A DNA stretch of 60,427 nucleotides from contig JAFGPV010000196.1 in the NCBI GenBank assembly GCA_016936015.1, positions 1 to 60,427 of the forward strand. The letters run 5' to 3'. Shown in pieces: positions 45,301 to 60,300 of the stretch. How positions within the stretch are numbered: position 1 is the first letter of the stretch; every line of letters starts with the position of its first letter. A model generated the notes under the pieces. That model was not told where the DNA came from. It saw nothing but the letters and a program-made list of their open reading frames with translations, and searched no databases. The DNA comes from Pirellulales bacterium (lineage in GTDB: Bacteria > Planctomycetota > Planctomycetia > Pirellulales > Thermoguttaceae). The position numbers and the translations under genes are program-made.

Positions 45301-48300
45301 ACCAGCACATCACGCCCTACGTGGCCATGAGCGAAGACGGCCACTTCCTGATCACTTGGTGCATGATCCCGAACAATACAGGCTCCTCCAACGTGATGGC
45401 CGAGGTTTACGACAATAGCGACGTTCCTGTCGTCATCCGGCAGCAATTCGTCATCAACGGCGGCAATACGCCAACGGCCGATTGGGATTACAAGAACGAT
45501 TACGTCATCGGCTTCGGCACGAACAGGGACAGCGATATTATTGTGCAGTCGGGTGGCAACCGTCCCGGCTTACGGGCGGTGATGTACGACGTGGGCGGCG
45601 TCACGATCCGTTCGGAGTTCCAGGTGAACGGCCCGAATAACGCCACGACGAACACGACTCCGTCGTCTCCCAACAGCCCCCCCTACACCACCTGGTCGTT
45701 CGGCCAGAGCGGCAACAGCGTGGGGATCGACGCCGACGGCGATCTGACGATCTCTTACGAAGGCGCCGGCCCCGACGCTTACGAAGGCGATCCGGACTTC
45801 ATCAACGAATACTACATGTCGTATTACCATTACTTGGGATACAGCGACGTCTTCCTGGGATACCTGCGGGCCTCTTTGGATCGCTCCGGCAATTTGGTGC
45901 GCGGCGAGTCCAACGGCGTGATGTTCACCCAGTGGGACACCAATCCCGAGGCGCCCGGCAATTCCATGAACGTGCTGGACAGCGACAGCGTGGCCAACGC
46001 CCAGCGCGACGGCATCAACGCCCGCTACTTTGTCGCCGTCCCGTCGGGTTATACCGACGGCGTGCTCACGGGACTCCAGGGGAAATTTCTACTTCGGCTC
46101 AGCGGCTACGGTCCCGGCGCCGTCACGGTGGAGATCGAGCCGCCGACTTTGGCATCGGGAGACCAGCATTATCTCGATACGCGAGACAGCGGCCAGGGAG
46201 GCATGGACAATACCGCCCTGGAAATTCATAACAAACTCACGATCGCCTCTCGCGTGGGCGTAAATTGGGCCCCTGAACCGAATCCGTCGAACTCGTACGA
46301 CGGTCCGGTGTACGTGCGACGGGTGAGTGATTTTGAAGAGCTCGTCAAGATGAACACCCAGTGGGAATACCTGGACGCCAATGGTCTTCCGCTGTTCGAT
46401 CCGAACCTGGGGACACAAAACTACATCATTTACGAGATCCGGTTCCAGGGCGACGTCCACAGCAGCGATCCCGGGCTGGGGCAGATCGTGAATAATCCCG
46501 ACGATGATCTCATGCTGAATGAGCCGCTCGACGACAGCGATCCCGTTCCCTATCCACAACAGGGGCTCAGTCCCTACACCGCCTCCAATGCCGGCGAGCC
46601 GCAGGGGGCCGCTACGATTGGGATGCAGCCGGACGGGAATTTCACCCTCGTCTGGACGCAAACCGATTATTACTCGACCTTGGGCACGAGTCTGATCGAC
46701 CCGGCGGGAAACAGCATCTTCTTCCGCAACTTCACGGAGACCACCGACACTGCCGGGCCGAACGTCTCCGGCATGTACTACGGCCCCGAGGGTACTCCGA
46801 TGGGGGCGGACACGGAAATCTCCGTGGCCTCGCCCGCCGTGGATCAGTACGGCCGCGACGTGGGCGGCCTGAAATACACCGTGATCTCGTTTGACGAAGA
46901 CATGTTGACCGTGGATCCGCTGACCCACAAGGTGAGCGCTGACAGCGTGACCAATCCGCAGAACTATGTGTTCAACGGAACGGGAGCGATCGTCCACATC
47001 GAATACGGGTTCAATCGAGCCTCGCAGTTGGTGCAGCAGGATCCGATGGAATACGGGAGCTACTTAAGCCCGATCCCCACCAACAAATGGGAAGTCGTTC
47101 TCACGTTCGACGCCAATCCCAACCAGGACGGCAACCAGGGATTGTCGGTGGGAATTTATTCGATCACCGCGCTGCCGTGGATTGCTCCGACCACGGAGGA
47201 TCCGGAGGGGGCCAGCGGCTTGCGCGATCGGGCGGGAAATACCTTGCAGAAAACCGGTTTTACTCCGGACGGCGGCAGCTACACGCAATCCTTCGTCGTC
47301 GTTTATGACGAGGGCGGGGGCGGGGGCGGCGGCGATCCGCCGGTCACAGGCTCGAGCGACAACGGATACACCCAACCCGGATCACCCGGCGCCGTGGCCG
47401 CCGACGCCGACGGCGACCACATCGTGGTTTGGACGGACACGGATCCTTATACCCATAAAGAAACCGTCAAATACAGGATCTTCAACGCCAACGGCACCGC
47501 GGCCTCCAGCGTGAAAAATGTATTCGACACGACTGCCAACCAATGCAACGCCACCGTGGCCTGCAACGCCACCGGCGATTTCGTCGTCACCTGGACGCAA
47601 ATCGACGCCACGGGGAACGCCGACATCTGGGCACGGCGCTTCCATGCCAACGGCACGGCTCTGGAAGAGGCCTTCCGCGTCAATTCCTTTACCGACGGCA
47701 ACCAGAATTGGTCGAACGTGGCGATGGACCGCGACGGCGACTTCGCCGTTACATGGTCCAGCTACGGACAGGAGAAAAACGGTCAGCCGGGATTGGGCTA
47801 CGGCGTGTACGCCACACGGTTCAATTCCCTCGGCCAGGTCGAAATCCCCGAGTTCCAGGTCAACACCGAGGTGGAAGGCGATCAGTTCCATTCCAGCATT
47901 GTGCTGACCGAGGACCGGTGGATGGTGGTGGCTTTTGAAGGCCCCGGCGCGATTTCGCCCAACCAAGAAATCTTCGTCCGCTCCTTTGATTCCAAAGGGA
48001 GTCCCGCCATGATGGACTACTCGATGGCATCACAGCAAACGGAAGGATCGACGGCCTACTTTGCCGATAGCCGATATCCCGACATTGCCGCCTCGCCGGA
48101 CGGCGAAGTCCTCGTGGTGGCCTGGCAGGAACTCCGGGAAGACGGCACCGGTTGGAACATCCGGGCGCGGACCTTCTCGGTCCTTCAAAATCTCAATGTG
48201 CCGCCGACGGGATTGTTCTTCACCAATCCTGACGCCTTTACCGTCAACACCACCACGGACATCGACCAGACGTATCCGTCGGTGGCCGTGGATTACAACG

Positions 48301-51300
48301 GCACCTTTGTGATCGCTTGGAGCGGCTACGGGGATCAACTTCTCCAGAACGATCCCAGCGGCGACGGCGTATTCTATCGGCGTTACGACGCCACGGGCGC
48401 CGCGGTCGGCGGCGAGAGCCGCGTCAACGTCACCACGGCCGGCGATCAACGCATCGCCTCGGTGGCCAGCGACGCCATCGGCAACCTGGTCATTGCGTTT
48501 ACCGGTCCGAACACGGATACCGGCGCCCCGGCGGGGAGCACCAAGGTTTATAAAAACATCACCAAATTCAGCGACCCGCGGCTGGACAACGTCGGTCCCT
48601 TTGTGACCGAAGTCCTGCAACCCGACGGCACCCGGCTTTACAACGGCGGCTATATCGCCGCTCCCCCGGTGGCCTCCTTGACGTTCAACTTCAGCGAGGA
48701 GATGGCCACGATCGTCACCGTGCCGGAGAGCGCCAACAACATCGTGACGAATCTGAGCAACTGGATCCTCACCCGCAACGGCAACCTCGTCACCAACGCC
48801 ATCAACAGCATCGACTTCCAATACGATTCCACGACCCGCAAATACCGGGCCGTCGTCAACTTCTCGACGCCCCTGGAAACCGGCATCTACCAGTTGACGT
48901 TGAAGCTCAACGTCATGGACAAGGCCAACAGCGGAACGGGCAACGGGAACCGGTTGAACGTCACCGCTTTCCAGACCGCCGAAAGCTACATCTTCTCCTT
49001 CACCATCGGCGGCACCGCCGAGTTGGGCCCCGAATTCCGCATCAACGACGCGGCCAACGTGCAATACGGCCAGGTGATCGGACAGACTCTCTACGGCGGA
49101 TCGACCAACGATCTCCGCGAATCGACCAAGGCCCTGGCGATGGACCACGACGGCGATTTCGTCGTCGTCTGGACCAGCTACGGCCAGGACGATCCCAGCG
49201 ACCTGCAAAACGGCGGCGTGTACATGCGGGTTTACGACCGCAATGACAATCCGATCTCCGCCTCCGACATCCTGGTGAACCAGACGACCGCGGGCCAGCA
49301 GCGGAACGCCTCCGTGGCCATGGACGCCGACGGCGATTTTGTGGTGGTCTGGGAGAGCCAGGGCCAGAATCCCCTGCAACCGGACACCTGGGACGTCTAC
49401 ATGCGGCGCTTCGACTCGATGGGCCGGCCCCTGACCGACGAAATCCGCGTCAACACCGAATACACCGGCGATCAGATCGATCCCTCGGTGGCCATGAACG
49501 ATCTCGGTCAGTTCGTCATCGTCTGGGCCACGAAGGGCCAGAGTTTCAGTTACTTCAACGACGTCCATGCCCAGATTTACGACATGTACGGGGGAAAGGT
49601 GGGCACCGAATTCCGCGTGAATACGATCAATATCCCCGGCACCTTGGGTATTCCCGGCGGCTCGTACGAGGCCAATCCCACCGCGGCCATGGACGCTCAG
49701 GGGAACTTTGTCGTCGCCTGGGAGCAGATCCGCATCCAGACGGACGGCATCGCCATCGACACCTATATCGCGGCGCGGTTGTTCGATAAACAAGGAATTC
49801 CTCGGACCAACAGCAACACCGGCACGAATCTGGAATTCCGCATCGACGCCAGTTTCTCCGGCGTCGATTTTACCTCAGACGGCGCCCACAGAGAGCACCA
49901 ACAACCCTGCGACATCTTCGGCGTTTACGCCCCCAATGAATACCGAAAAACGGCCCGCAATCCCGGGATCGTGATGGACCAGTTCGGCAATTTCATCGTG
50001 GTTTGGGAAGCCTACCAGGACAACGACGCGGACGAAGACCCCAATGGCCAAAGCGATTACAGCAGCCGCGACCCTGAGGACCGGGCGGACAGCTACGGCG
50101 TTTACTTCCGCCGGTTCCAGACGGATGGGACGCCCACGACGGCCGGCGATCAGAACGCCAATTTCGTAGACACCAATGCGGGACTGGGCGGCGTTTTTGC
50201 GGGCGACCAAATCAATGCCTCGATTGCGATGGACGTCGACGGCGATTTCGTCGTCGTCTGGAACGGCTCAGGCGCCACCTTCGACCAGGGGACTTCGCCG
50301 GTTCGGGAGTACGATCCGGACGGTATTTTCTCCCGGTTATTCCACGCCGCCAATAACGATCCCTCCGTGGTGCCGGACTACGTTTACGGCGAGGCGCGGG
50401 TCAACCGGACGTCCACCGGAACCCAGGAATTTCCCACCGTCGCCATGACGCCCAACGGCACCTATCTCGTGGTCTGGAGCGGCGTGGGCGTGGGCGACAG
50501 CCAGGGCATCTTTGCCCGACGATACGTCGAATCCACCGACAATGCCGGCCCGGAACTCACGGGCGTTTACGCGCCCTCGGATTCGGTTACCGTGGATGAG
50601 GACCAGCAATGGCACGTCGGCGCCGAGGGCTTGCAATACGTGGTGGTAACCTTCGATGAAGAAATGATGCCGGGGAAGACGGGAGATGGCGTCGAGAATC
50701 CGGCAAACTACCGCCTCTTGAAAAACGGCGTCGAAATCTACGATGGGATCTACAGCGTCGAATACGGCTTGTGCGATGCCGCGAATGCCGCCTTGTGGAA
50801 AACGAAGTACGGGATGGACGGCCTGGCCACCAACAAATGGACCGCCATCCTGACCGTCGACGGCAACGGCGTGGCCGCCGGCGTGAAACCCCTTTTGACC
50901 GGCACCTATAAAATTGAAGCCCTGGCGCCCCGCGCTCCGACGACCGCCCAGCCCGACGGCATCAGCGGCTTGCGCGACCGGGTCGGCAATCCTTTGCGCC
51001 GCAACGGGTACACCTCGGTCAATACCAACGATCCGAATTACGAGGGAACCGACGACGTTGAACTCCCCTCGTTCACGCTCGTGGTTACCAGCAACCAAAC
51101 GGATCAACCGGTCACCGACACCGGCATCAGTCCGCACACCGATGCCGAGACACGCCGCAGCGTCGCCGTCGATCAGGACGGGGACAGCATCATCGTCTGG
51201 ACGGCAACGGTCGGGAGCACGGAACGCGTCTTCATGGGTCGTTACGACGCCAACGGCGATCTCATTGCCGGTTCGGTGCAGCAAGTCACGGCGGGACTGT

Positions 51301-54300
51301 CCGCTTTTGCCAACGATCAACAACGCTATCCGACCGTGGCCTGCGACGCCGACGGCGATTTCGTCGTCACCTGGACCAATACCCGCAACGGCAACGCCGA
51401 CGTCTACATGCGGCGTTTCGACGCCGCGGGCAATGCGCTGAGCACCCCCGACAAATCCGTCAACACCTACACCCAGGACGCCCAACAGTGGTCCTCGGTG
51501 GCCATGGATTCCTTGGGGAACTATGTGATTACCTGGACCAGCTACGGCCAGGAAGACAACGGACAGGGCGGCATGGGCTATGGAGTGTACGCTCAACGTT
51601 ACAACATCAGCGGCATCCCCCTGGGCGGAGAATTCCGCGTCAACGTCACCACGGCCGGCGACCAGATGAACAGCAACGTGGCCTTGGCCGACAGCGGGCA
51701 CTTCGTGATCGTCTGGCAGAGCAGCCAGAACGGAATGCAGTTCGACATCGTCGCCCGGGAATACAACGCCGACGGCACCCCGGCGTACAATCCCCTTTCC
51801 ACGTTGGATCCAAATTCGAGCACCACCGAACGGGTGATCAATTCGACGCAAGCCGGAAATCAATGTTATCCGGACGTGGCCATCTATCAGGGACCGGTCG
51901 ATCCCGAGGCCCTGAATCCGCAAACCGACCCCGACCTGAATCAATACGTCGTAACCTGGCAGTCGCAGGGAAGCAACGGTTGGGACGTCTATTCCAAGCA
52001 GATCACCTCCGTGATCTCGAAAACGTATACGCAGGACGAGATCCCCAATCTGTTGATTCCCAATCCCTTGCCCATTTATGATTATTCGTCCACGCCGCCG
52101 ACCATCATCGGCTTCGTCAATCAACCCGTCACCTCGACGTTGAAAATCAACGATCACATCACCATCTCCGATATCAACGTCAGCCTGACAATTAAGACCC
52201 AATTCCCCGAGGATCTGGAAATCCTCCTCATCGCGCCTTGGGAAACCAATCTCGCCAATCCCGACCCGGCGAATACCGTGGAATTGGCGAACCGCGTGCC
52301 TCAGGAACACGCGGGATCGGACTTCAACGGCACCGTCTTCGACGACCAGGCTCCTTTCGCCATCGACGATTTTGCCAATGCCAAGCCCCCGTTCACCGGC
52401 AACTTCCAGCCCACGGACAACCTCAACGCCAAGCTGGCGGGGCAGGACGCCTACGGAACGTGGACCTTGGTGATCATCGATCACAACTATACCAATTCCG
52501 ATGTGTCGCAATACCTCGATAAATGGTCGCTCGAGGTCACTTCCAATCCTTCTCAGGCCTCGGATACGATGGTGAACACCACGTCGGAAGGCGATCAGTT
52601 GTATCCTTCGATCGCCATGGCCCGGGACGGTTCCTACACCATCGCCTGGAGCGGACGCGGGGATCAGCCCTCGCAAGAGGACACTTCCGGCGTCTTCTAC
52701 CAGCGCTTCGATTCCTTCGGTTCCCCGATCGGCAGTGAAGTCCGCGTCAATCAAACCGTCAGCGGCTATCAGGGCATGGCGTCCGTCGGCAGCAGCGGCG
52801 CAGGCAACATTGTCATCGCCTATACCGGCGTCGACAACGTCTACCGCTTTACGGGACTCAATATCGCCCCGGTCAGCGACAAAGACGGCCCCGTGGTCTC
52901 CGACGTGATGCTTACCAGCCATGCGAGCCTGTTGGACGGAAGCGTCGTGGGCTCGAACGTTTCGCAACTGCTCGTGGCCTTCGGCGAGGACATGTGCACC
53001 GACGGCGCGAGTGGAACGAACTACACCCATAGCGTATTGAATCCGGACAACTGGAGGCTTTACCTCAACGGCAACGAGATCGTCAACGCCGTCACCTCCA
53101 TCTCCTTCCAGCTCAACGCGCAAACCCGTCAATACGAAGCGACGTTGTCCCTCGACGGCAACGGCGTTTCCGCGGGGATCCCCGTTTTGCAGGACGGAAA
53201 CTACACGCTGGTGCTCAGCGACCGGGTTTGGGACGCCACGCTCAACCGCGATCCGCAGACGTCCTTGTTCTTCGGCAACGCTCTGGACGGCGACTACGAC
53301 GGCGTGCCCGGCGCCTCCGCGGACTACGTGAACCAGCCGGGCTACCAGTTTGCCTTCACCGTCGCAACCTCCTCGAACCTGGGCGCCGAATTCCGCGTTA
53401 ACCAGAACACGGCGTACGAGCAGGAATTCAGCCAACTCTACGGAACGGGATTCGGCCGGGAAATCACCACCCACTCCGTGGACGTGGACAGCGACGGCGA
53501 TTTCGCCGTCGTCTGGACCAGCTTTGGTCAGGACGGCGACGGCGCCGGCGTGTATCTCCGGATCTTCGATCAAAACAAGAACGCCCTGACCAACGAAATC
53601 CGGGTCAACACGACCACCGCCGGCAACCAGCGGAACGCCTCCGTGGCCGTGGACGCCGACGGCGACCTGGTCGTGGTCTGGGAAAGCGAAGGACAGGACG
53701 CCGACGGGAGCACGGGCGTCTACGCCCGGCGCTTCGATGCGATGGGGAACCCCCTCGGCGGCGAGTTCCGCGTCAACACCAACTACACCAACGATCAGAT
53801 CAATCCCGACGTTGCCATGGATCCCTTCGGCAACTTCGTGATCGTCTGGCTCACCGCCGGCCAGCCGTACAGCTATTTCAACAACGTCTGCGGCCAATTG
53901 TACAATTCCAGCGGCCAGAAGGTCGGCTCGCAGTTCACCGTCAATACCCAAAACATCGTCGGCGACGTTTCCAATCCGGAAAATATCGAGCCGAACGTCT
54001 CGGTGGCCATGGATTACAGCGGCAATTTCGTGGTGACCTGGGACCAATTCTCCTCGGCCCCCGGCGGTCAGATCAACGGCATCACCATCATCTCCAACAT
54101 CATGGCCCGGCAGTTCGACTCCCTGGCCAATCCCTATGCCGCGGAATTCCAAGTCAACGTCGGCGACGAAGACTTCTTTACGGATCCCCAGCACGATCCG
54201 GTCAACGCCACCACCGCCCGGAATCCGCAAGCCGCCATGGATGCCGTGGGCAATTTCATCATCGCCTGGGAAGCCTATCAAGACGACGATTACGGCGAGT

Positions 54301-57300
54301 CGGACTCCCCGGACAGCTACGGCATTTACTTCCGTAAATTCCAGAGCGACGGCACGCCGTACTGGGAGGTCGATCATCAGGCCAACCTGGTCATCACCGA
54401 TCCCACCGAAGAAGGCAATTATGTGCCTTCGCTGCCCTACATTGGCGGCCAGGTCAATCCGACGGTGGCCATCGACGTGGACGGTGATTACGTGGTCGCC
54501 TGGGACGGCAACGGCGCCCAGCCCAATGCGTTGTTCCCCGACAATCCCGAACTCAACAGCGATCGGGATACCCAAGGCGTCTTCCTCCGAAAATTCCACG
54601 CGGTCGAACAGCCTGGCCAGCCGGAATTCGTCAGCGTCCAATCGCGCGTCAACCGCACCGCCTCCGGCAACCAGAAGTTCGCCACCGTGGCCATGACCCC
54701 CGACGGCGATTTCGTCGTCGTCTGGTGCGGCAACGGCGTGGGCGATAGCAACGGCATCTTCGCCCGGGTTTATACGCAATCCACCGACACCGCCGGGCCG
54801 ATCGCCACGGAGATTCAAGTCTACACCGGGTCTATCCTTGCTCCGCTTGGGCCTGACAATGAATTCAACCAGTCGATTTCCAAATTTGTCGTTAGTTTTG
54901 ATGAGGAAATGATGCAAAGCGGAGGGGGAAGCGTAAAGAATTCAGCGAACTATATCCTCCTCCACAACGGCATCCAAGTTTCCGGTGCCATCAGCGGCAT
55001 TACCTTTGGGCTGAATGAGGCCTATAATCAAGGTCTGGCTTCGGAAAAGTCGAACAAGTGGGAGGCCGTGCTGACGCTCTCCCAGGAAATCACCGATGGC
55101 CTCTGGCAACTTCGGATCCTCAATTCGGTCCGCGACAAGGCGGGCAACCCCCTCTTCAGTCTAGGCGGCCTGGCCCCTAACGGCTTCCAGGAGTTCCAAC
55201 CCCTCCAGGTCAACGCGGCGTCCAGCGTGGCCGTCCCCGTCAACACTGGCGTTGGCCTGGCTACCACGCAATCGGGCGGTTCTGCCATCGCCCAAGGCGA
55301 CACCGGCCACGTCGTGGCCTGGGCCAACTCCGGCAGTGGGCAAAAAGGCGTGTATGCCAACCTCTATCAAGACGTTGCTTCGACCGTCAACGGGCAGCGT
55401 GAGGTGACTTCCACTCTTGTCAAGCAGATACTCGTCCATGCCGACCCGTCGGGCTCGGCTGCTGACGTGGCCGTCGCCCAATCGCTCGACGGCGATTTTA
55501 TCGTCGTTTGGTCCGCCAACAATTCCGATACCGATTACGACGTCTATGCACAACGCTACGACGCCACTGGTACCGCAATGGGATTGGCGTTCCTAGTCAA
55601 CACGTACACTACGAGCGTACAGTGCCATCCGGCCGTGGCCATGGACGCCGACGGCGACTTTGCCGTCACCTGGCAAAGCCTCGGCCAGGAAGACACTGAA
55701 GAAACCGGCGTGACCGTCACGGCCGGCCAAGGCGGTTACGGCATCTACGCCCAACGCTATTCGCGCACCGGCGTCCGCCTGGGCGGCGTGGACGAACTGC
55801 AAGTCATCACCTTCGTGGACGGCTGGACCGGCACCCTCTCGCTGCGTTGGGATCACGATAGCGACGACTCCACGGCCGACGTCATCCTCCCGTCGATCCA
55901 ACACTCCGGCAACCTGGCCGAAACCGGCAAGGCCATCGAGGCGGCAATGAAAACCCTGGGAGTGGAAGTGGAAACGGAGCCTGAGGGCGAATCGCTTCTG
56001 ATCCGCTTCACCGGAGCGGCCTCCGGAGCGACGGACCACGGCCAGTTGCGCGTCAACACGTCGGCCACCGTCAAGACCGGCGGCGAATCGACGGCCCGCA
56101 TTCAAACCTCCACCACCCTGGAGGGCGAGACCGGCGAGTTCCGCGTCAACGACACCACGACCAACAACCAGGTCGATCCCTCTATTGCCATGGACGACGA
56201 CGGCGATTTCGTCATCTCCTGGACCAGTTACGGGCAGGCCGATCCCAGTAATTCCTACTCCGTCACTTTGTCCGACGGCACCGTCCTTTCGGTGCAATTG
56301 ATGCCGGACGACTCGGCAATCGAAGGGAACATTTACGCCAAGAAGTTCGACTTGAATGAACTATTTTACAACCCGGGCTTTGACCCCAGCGCAGTCAATG
56401 AGAACGCCATCCCGTCTGATTTTCAGGTAGATCCCTATATTTCCACTACCGATAATCCCGCCAATCACATTGTTGAACCGGATGACGATTATGAAGGCGT
56501 CGTTCAAGTCCTGCTCGATGGTGAATTCGGTGGAACGGGGACTCTCTTATGGGACAACTATCACATATTAACCGCCGCACACGTTGTTTGGGATTCTGAT
56601 ACGGGAGCCCCTAGCAACAATCTTTTGGTGCAGTTTGATCTTGAATCGGGACCTGTTATTGTCGTCCCAGAGCAAATATTTGTCTATCCCGGTTACAACG
56701 GCAATCCCTTCCAAACAACCGACTTGGCAATAATCGTTTTGTCGGAACCGGCGCCCGCCGGCGTGCAAGGATATGATATTTATCGAAGCGCTGACGAAGT
56801 CGGTCAAGTCTTCGATATTTACGGATATGGCCTATGGGGTTCCGGAATAAGCGGTGCGGTCAATGACCCGGACGGTAATAAACGTTATGCTCAAAACCAA
56901 TTCGACGGTTATGGCGATCAACTCGATCCCACGTTTAACCACGCCCTATTGATCTACGACTTCGACGATGGAACAACGAAAAATGACACCTTGGGTAGAC
57001 TCCTAGGCGTCAACGATGTTGGTGTCGGCCTAGCGGAAGGGTGTCCTTCTCACGGCGATTCCGGCGGTCCCTCGTTTATCAATGGGAAAATCGCTGCGGT
57101 GACCACGGGCGGGCCAAACGCTTTTGAAGCGCCGGAGGATACCAGTGGTTTCGGCCAAATTGGCGCCAATACGCGGGTTTCCATTTTCGCCGATTGGGTT
57201 GACTACATCGTCGGCACCACGGGATCTTCTGAATTCCTGGTCAACGCGAATAGCCTCGGCGTGAACGTGTCCGAGGCCATTGGGGGCCAATACATCACCT

Positions 57301-60300
57301 TTATCGACAACGTAAGCGGCAGTCAGACGCATTCCTCCGTGGCCATGGACGCCGACGGCGATTTCGTGATCACCTGGACCAGCTACGGCCAGGACGCGGT
57401 GGGTACCGGCTACGGCGCCGGCGCCGACGGACTCAACGGCGTCTTCGCCCGGCGCTTCAGCGTCCAGCCCAATGAATTCGACTCCCTGCAAAGCCAGCTT
57501 GACAATGGCGAATACCCCGGCATCAACAGTAATCTTCCCTATGCCGCCAGCGACGTCTTCCGCGTGAGCACCTTCGGGGAGGGCAATCAACAACTCTCGA
57601 AAGTATCCATGGACGCCGACGGCGATTTCGTAGTCACATGGGAGAGCTTCCAGGACGACGCTGAAACCGGCACCGCCACCAGCTACGGCGTCTATGCCAA
57701 GCGGTACGTCCGCACCGATCAGGTTGGGTACGTCCGCGGGCAAAACGGCAGCTCCGCCTTTTCGCTCTACGATCCGTTGACACCGCGGTTGTGGCGCGGC
57801 ACGAACTCCCTCTACGCGGCCTACGGCACCACGAGTCTCATGACACTCAAGGTGTTGGATTTCAACACTCTCGAGGTGGTAACGCAATTTAACACACTCT
57901 ATCTCAGCAACGGCGAAATGAGCGGCGAGATTCACGTCGCCGACGGCGGCGGCAATCAGCGCTACCCCAGCGTCGACAGCAGTTCCACCGGCGATTTTAC
58001 GGTCGTCTGGACCCAGGAAAACGGCATCTACGAAAGACAATATCTCCGGATCCAGGACAGCGCCGGCCCGAGAATCGCCGACGTTCTGGCTTATGCCGTT
58101 TCCGGCACCAAGGGCAAGGTCGTTACCGACGTCATTGCCGACACGATTCTTAGCCGTATTCCCAGCCGTTTCATCGTCACCTTCAGTGAACCGGTCTCGA
58201 CCTCGGGCGGCGACGCCGGCCTCCACAGCGTACTGAATACGGACAACTGGCAATTGATCCGCAACGAGGAAGTTCTCGGCGGCGCGGTCGTCCGCGTCGA
58301 TTACGGCCTGAACATGGCCCACCAATTAGGACTGACTTCGGCGCCCAGCGGCAAGTACGAGGCCGTGCTGACTGTCGACGGCGATCCCACCCAAACCGGC
58401 GCGCAATCCCTGCTCCCCGGCAATTACTCCCTCACGCTGAGCGACGCCGTCTGGGATACGTTCAACAACAAATTGGACGGCGACGCCGACGGCGCGCCGG
58501 GCGGCGAGTTTATCCGAAGTTTCGGGATCTTGACGGACACCAACGTCCCCGGCGTGGAAACTTATCCCACGGCGCCGGTCATGATCACCTTGCCCGGCGA
58601 ACCCGAAGCCAATCCCAATGATGATCCCGACCTCCAGGTCAACACCACGCGGACGGGCGATCAGACCGATGCAGCCGTGGCCTCCTACCTTGGTTCCGGC
58701 AATGATTACACCGACGGCCGATACGTTGTCGTCTGGGTAACTACGGTGACAACCGATACCACGACTCTCCTCGGCGCACAAATCCAAGCGGATCCCGGCA
58801 ATATCGTAGGCCAAATCTATAACCGATTCGGCGAACCCTTAGGCAGTGAATTCGTCATCAGCTCACAACTCGAGAAGTATTGGTATTCCGGTGAGGCCGG
58901 ATCAAGTTTTTATTACCTCCCTAACGGCGCGCAAGTCGAACCCACCGTGGCGATGGACAACTACGGGAACTTCGTCGTGGTCTGGGCCGGCGAGGGGGGC
59001 CAGGACGCCAACGGCATCTATGCCCGGATCTTCGACTGCAACGGCGTCCCCCTGACCGACGATTTCCTCGTCAATCAAACCACCGAAGAGATCCAGAACC
59101 AACCCTCCGTGGCCATGGACGCCAACGGCGACATCGTTGTTACCTGGACCAACTTCCGGGCGGACACCGACCGCGACGGCATCTTCTTCCGGAAGTTCGA
59201 TATCCTCGGTCGGGCACAGACCGCGGAAACTCTTGTCAACACCTATATGCCCTATCGCCAGCAGTACTCCGACGTGGCGATGGACGACGCAGGAAACTTC
59301 GTCGTCGTCTGGGAGAGCGACCAGCAAGACGGCTCCACCTGGGGCGTCTACGGCCAACTGTTCAATGCCGCCGGCGGCAAAATCGGAGGCGAATTCCACG
59401 TGACCAATGCCACCTCCGAAAAACAATTCGATCCCCACGTGGCCAGGTCCGCCAACGGCGACTTCGTCGTCTCTTGGACCAGCAACTACCAGGACGGCAG
59501 CGGCTACGGCGTCTACGCCCGGCGCTTCAGCGCCTCGGGCGCCCCCTTAGCCAGCGAGTTCCTCGTCAACGCGACAACCGCCAACTGGCAGTACCAGTCC
59601 GACGTCGCCATGGACGACGCCGGCCACTTCGTGGTGACCTGGAGCGGCTACCGTCCGACCATCAATCCCAGCAATGATCCGCTCTATGACGTCTTCGCCC
59701 GGATCTATAACTTCAGCGACGGCTCCGATTACGCATACAATGGCGAATTCCGCGTCAACCAGTACACCCCGACGGATCAGCTCCAGCCGGCCGTGACCAT
59801 GGATCGGGCGGGGAATATGGTTGTCGCCTGGAGTTCGGACAATGATGTCGATTCCCAAACCGGTGAAATAAACAGCGGCCTCTATCAGCGGATCATCGCC
59901 TTGGACGTCGATTCCTACTTGGATCCCCCGGCCGAAGACGACGGACAAGTCACTCCTCAGGAGGCCACGTTCACCCTGACCGGCCCGACCTCGGGCACGT
60001 ACACTGCCGGTCAGAACGTGACCGTCACCTGGACGGCGACCAACGTGCCGGCCGGCAGCGTGATCAGCCTCTGCCTGGACCAGGATTTGCAGTGGATGAA
60101 CGGCAACGAGCGTTGGATCGAGATCGACAAGGTGGCCGCCGTCAACGGCAACGGCTCCTATACGTTCGATCCGGCGGGAATCGCCTCGGGGACGTACTAT
60201 GTCAGCGGGTACCTCTACAACAACGCCACGAAGGCGGCCACCGTTTCCCAACTGACCTCGCCGATTACGATCAGCAACGGCGGTCAAACCGATCCCAATC

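Noticed and set aside
50337-54917. A 1,526-codon open frame on the minus strand and many smaller ones opposite the giant gene
   Set aside because: They mirror the repeated Asp/Gly/Val-rich codons of the plus-strand repeats, have low-complexity His/Gly/Val composition and no recognisable domain; the plus-strand frame has clear domains throughout.
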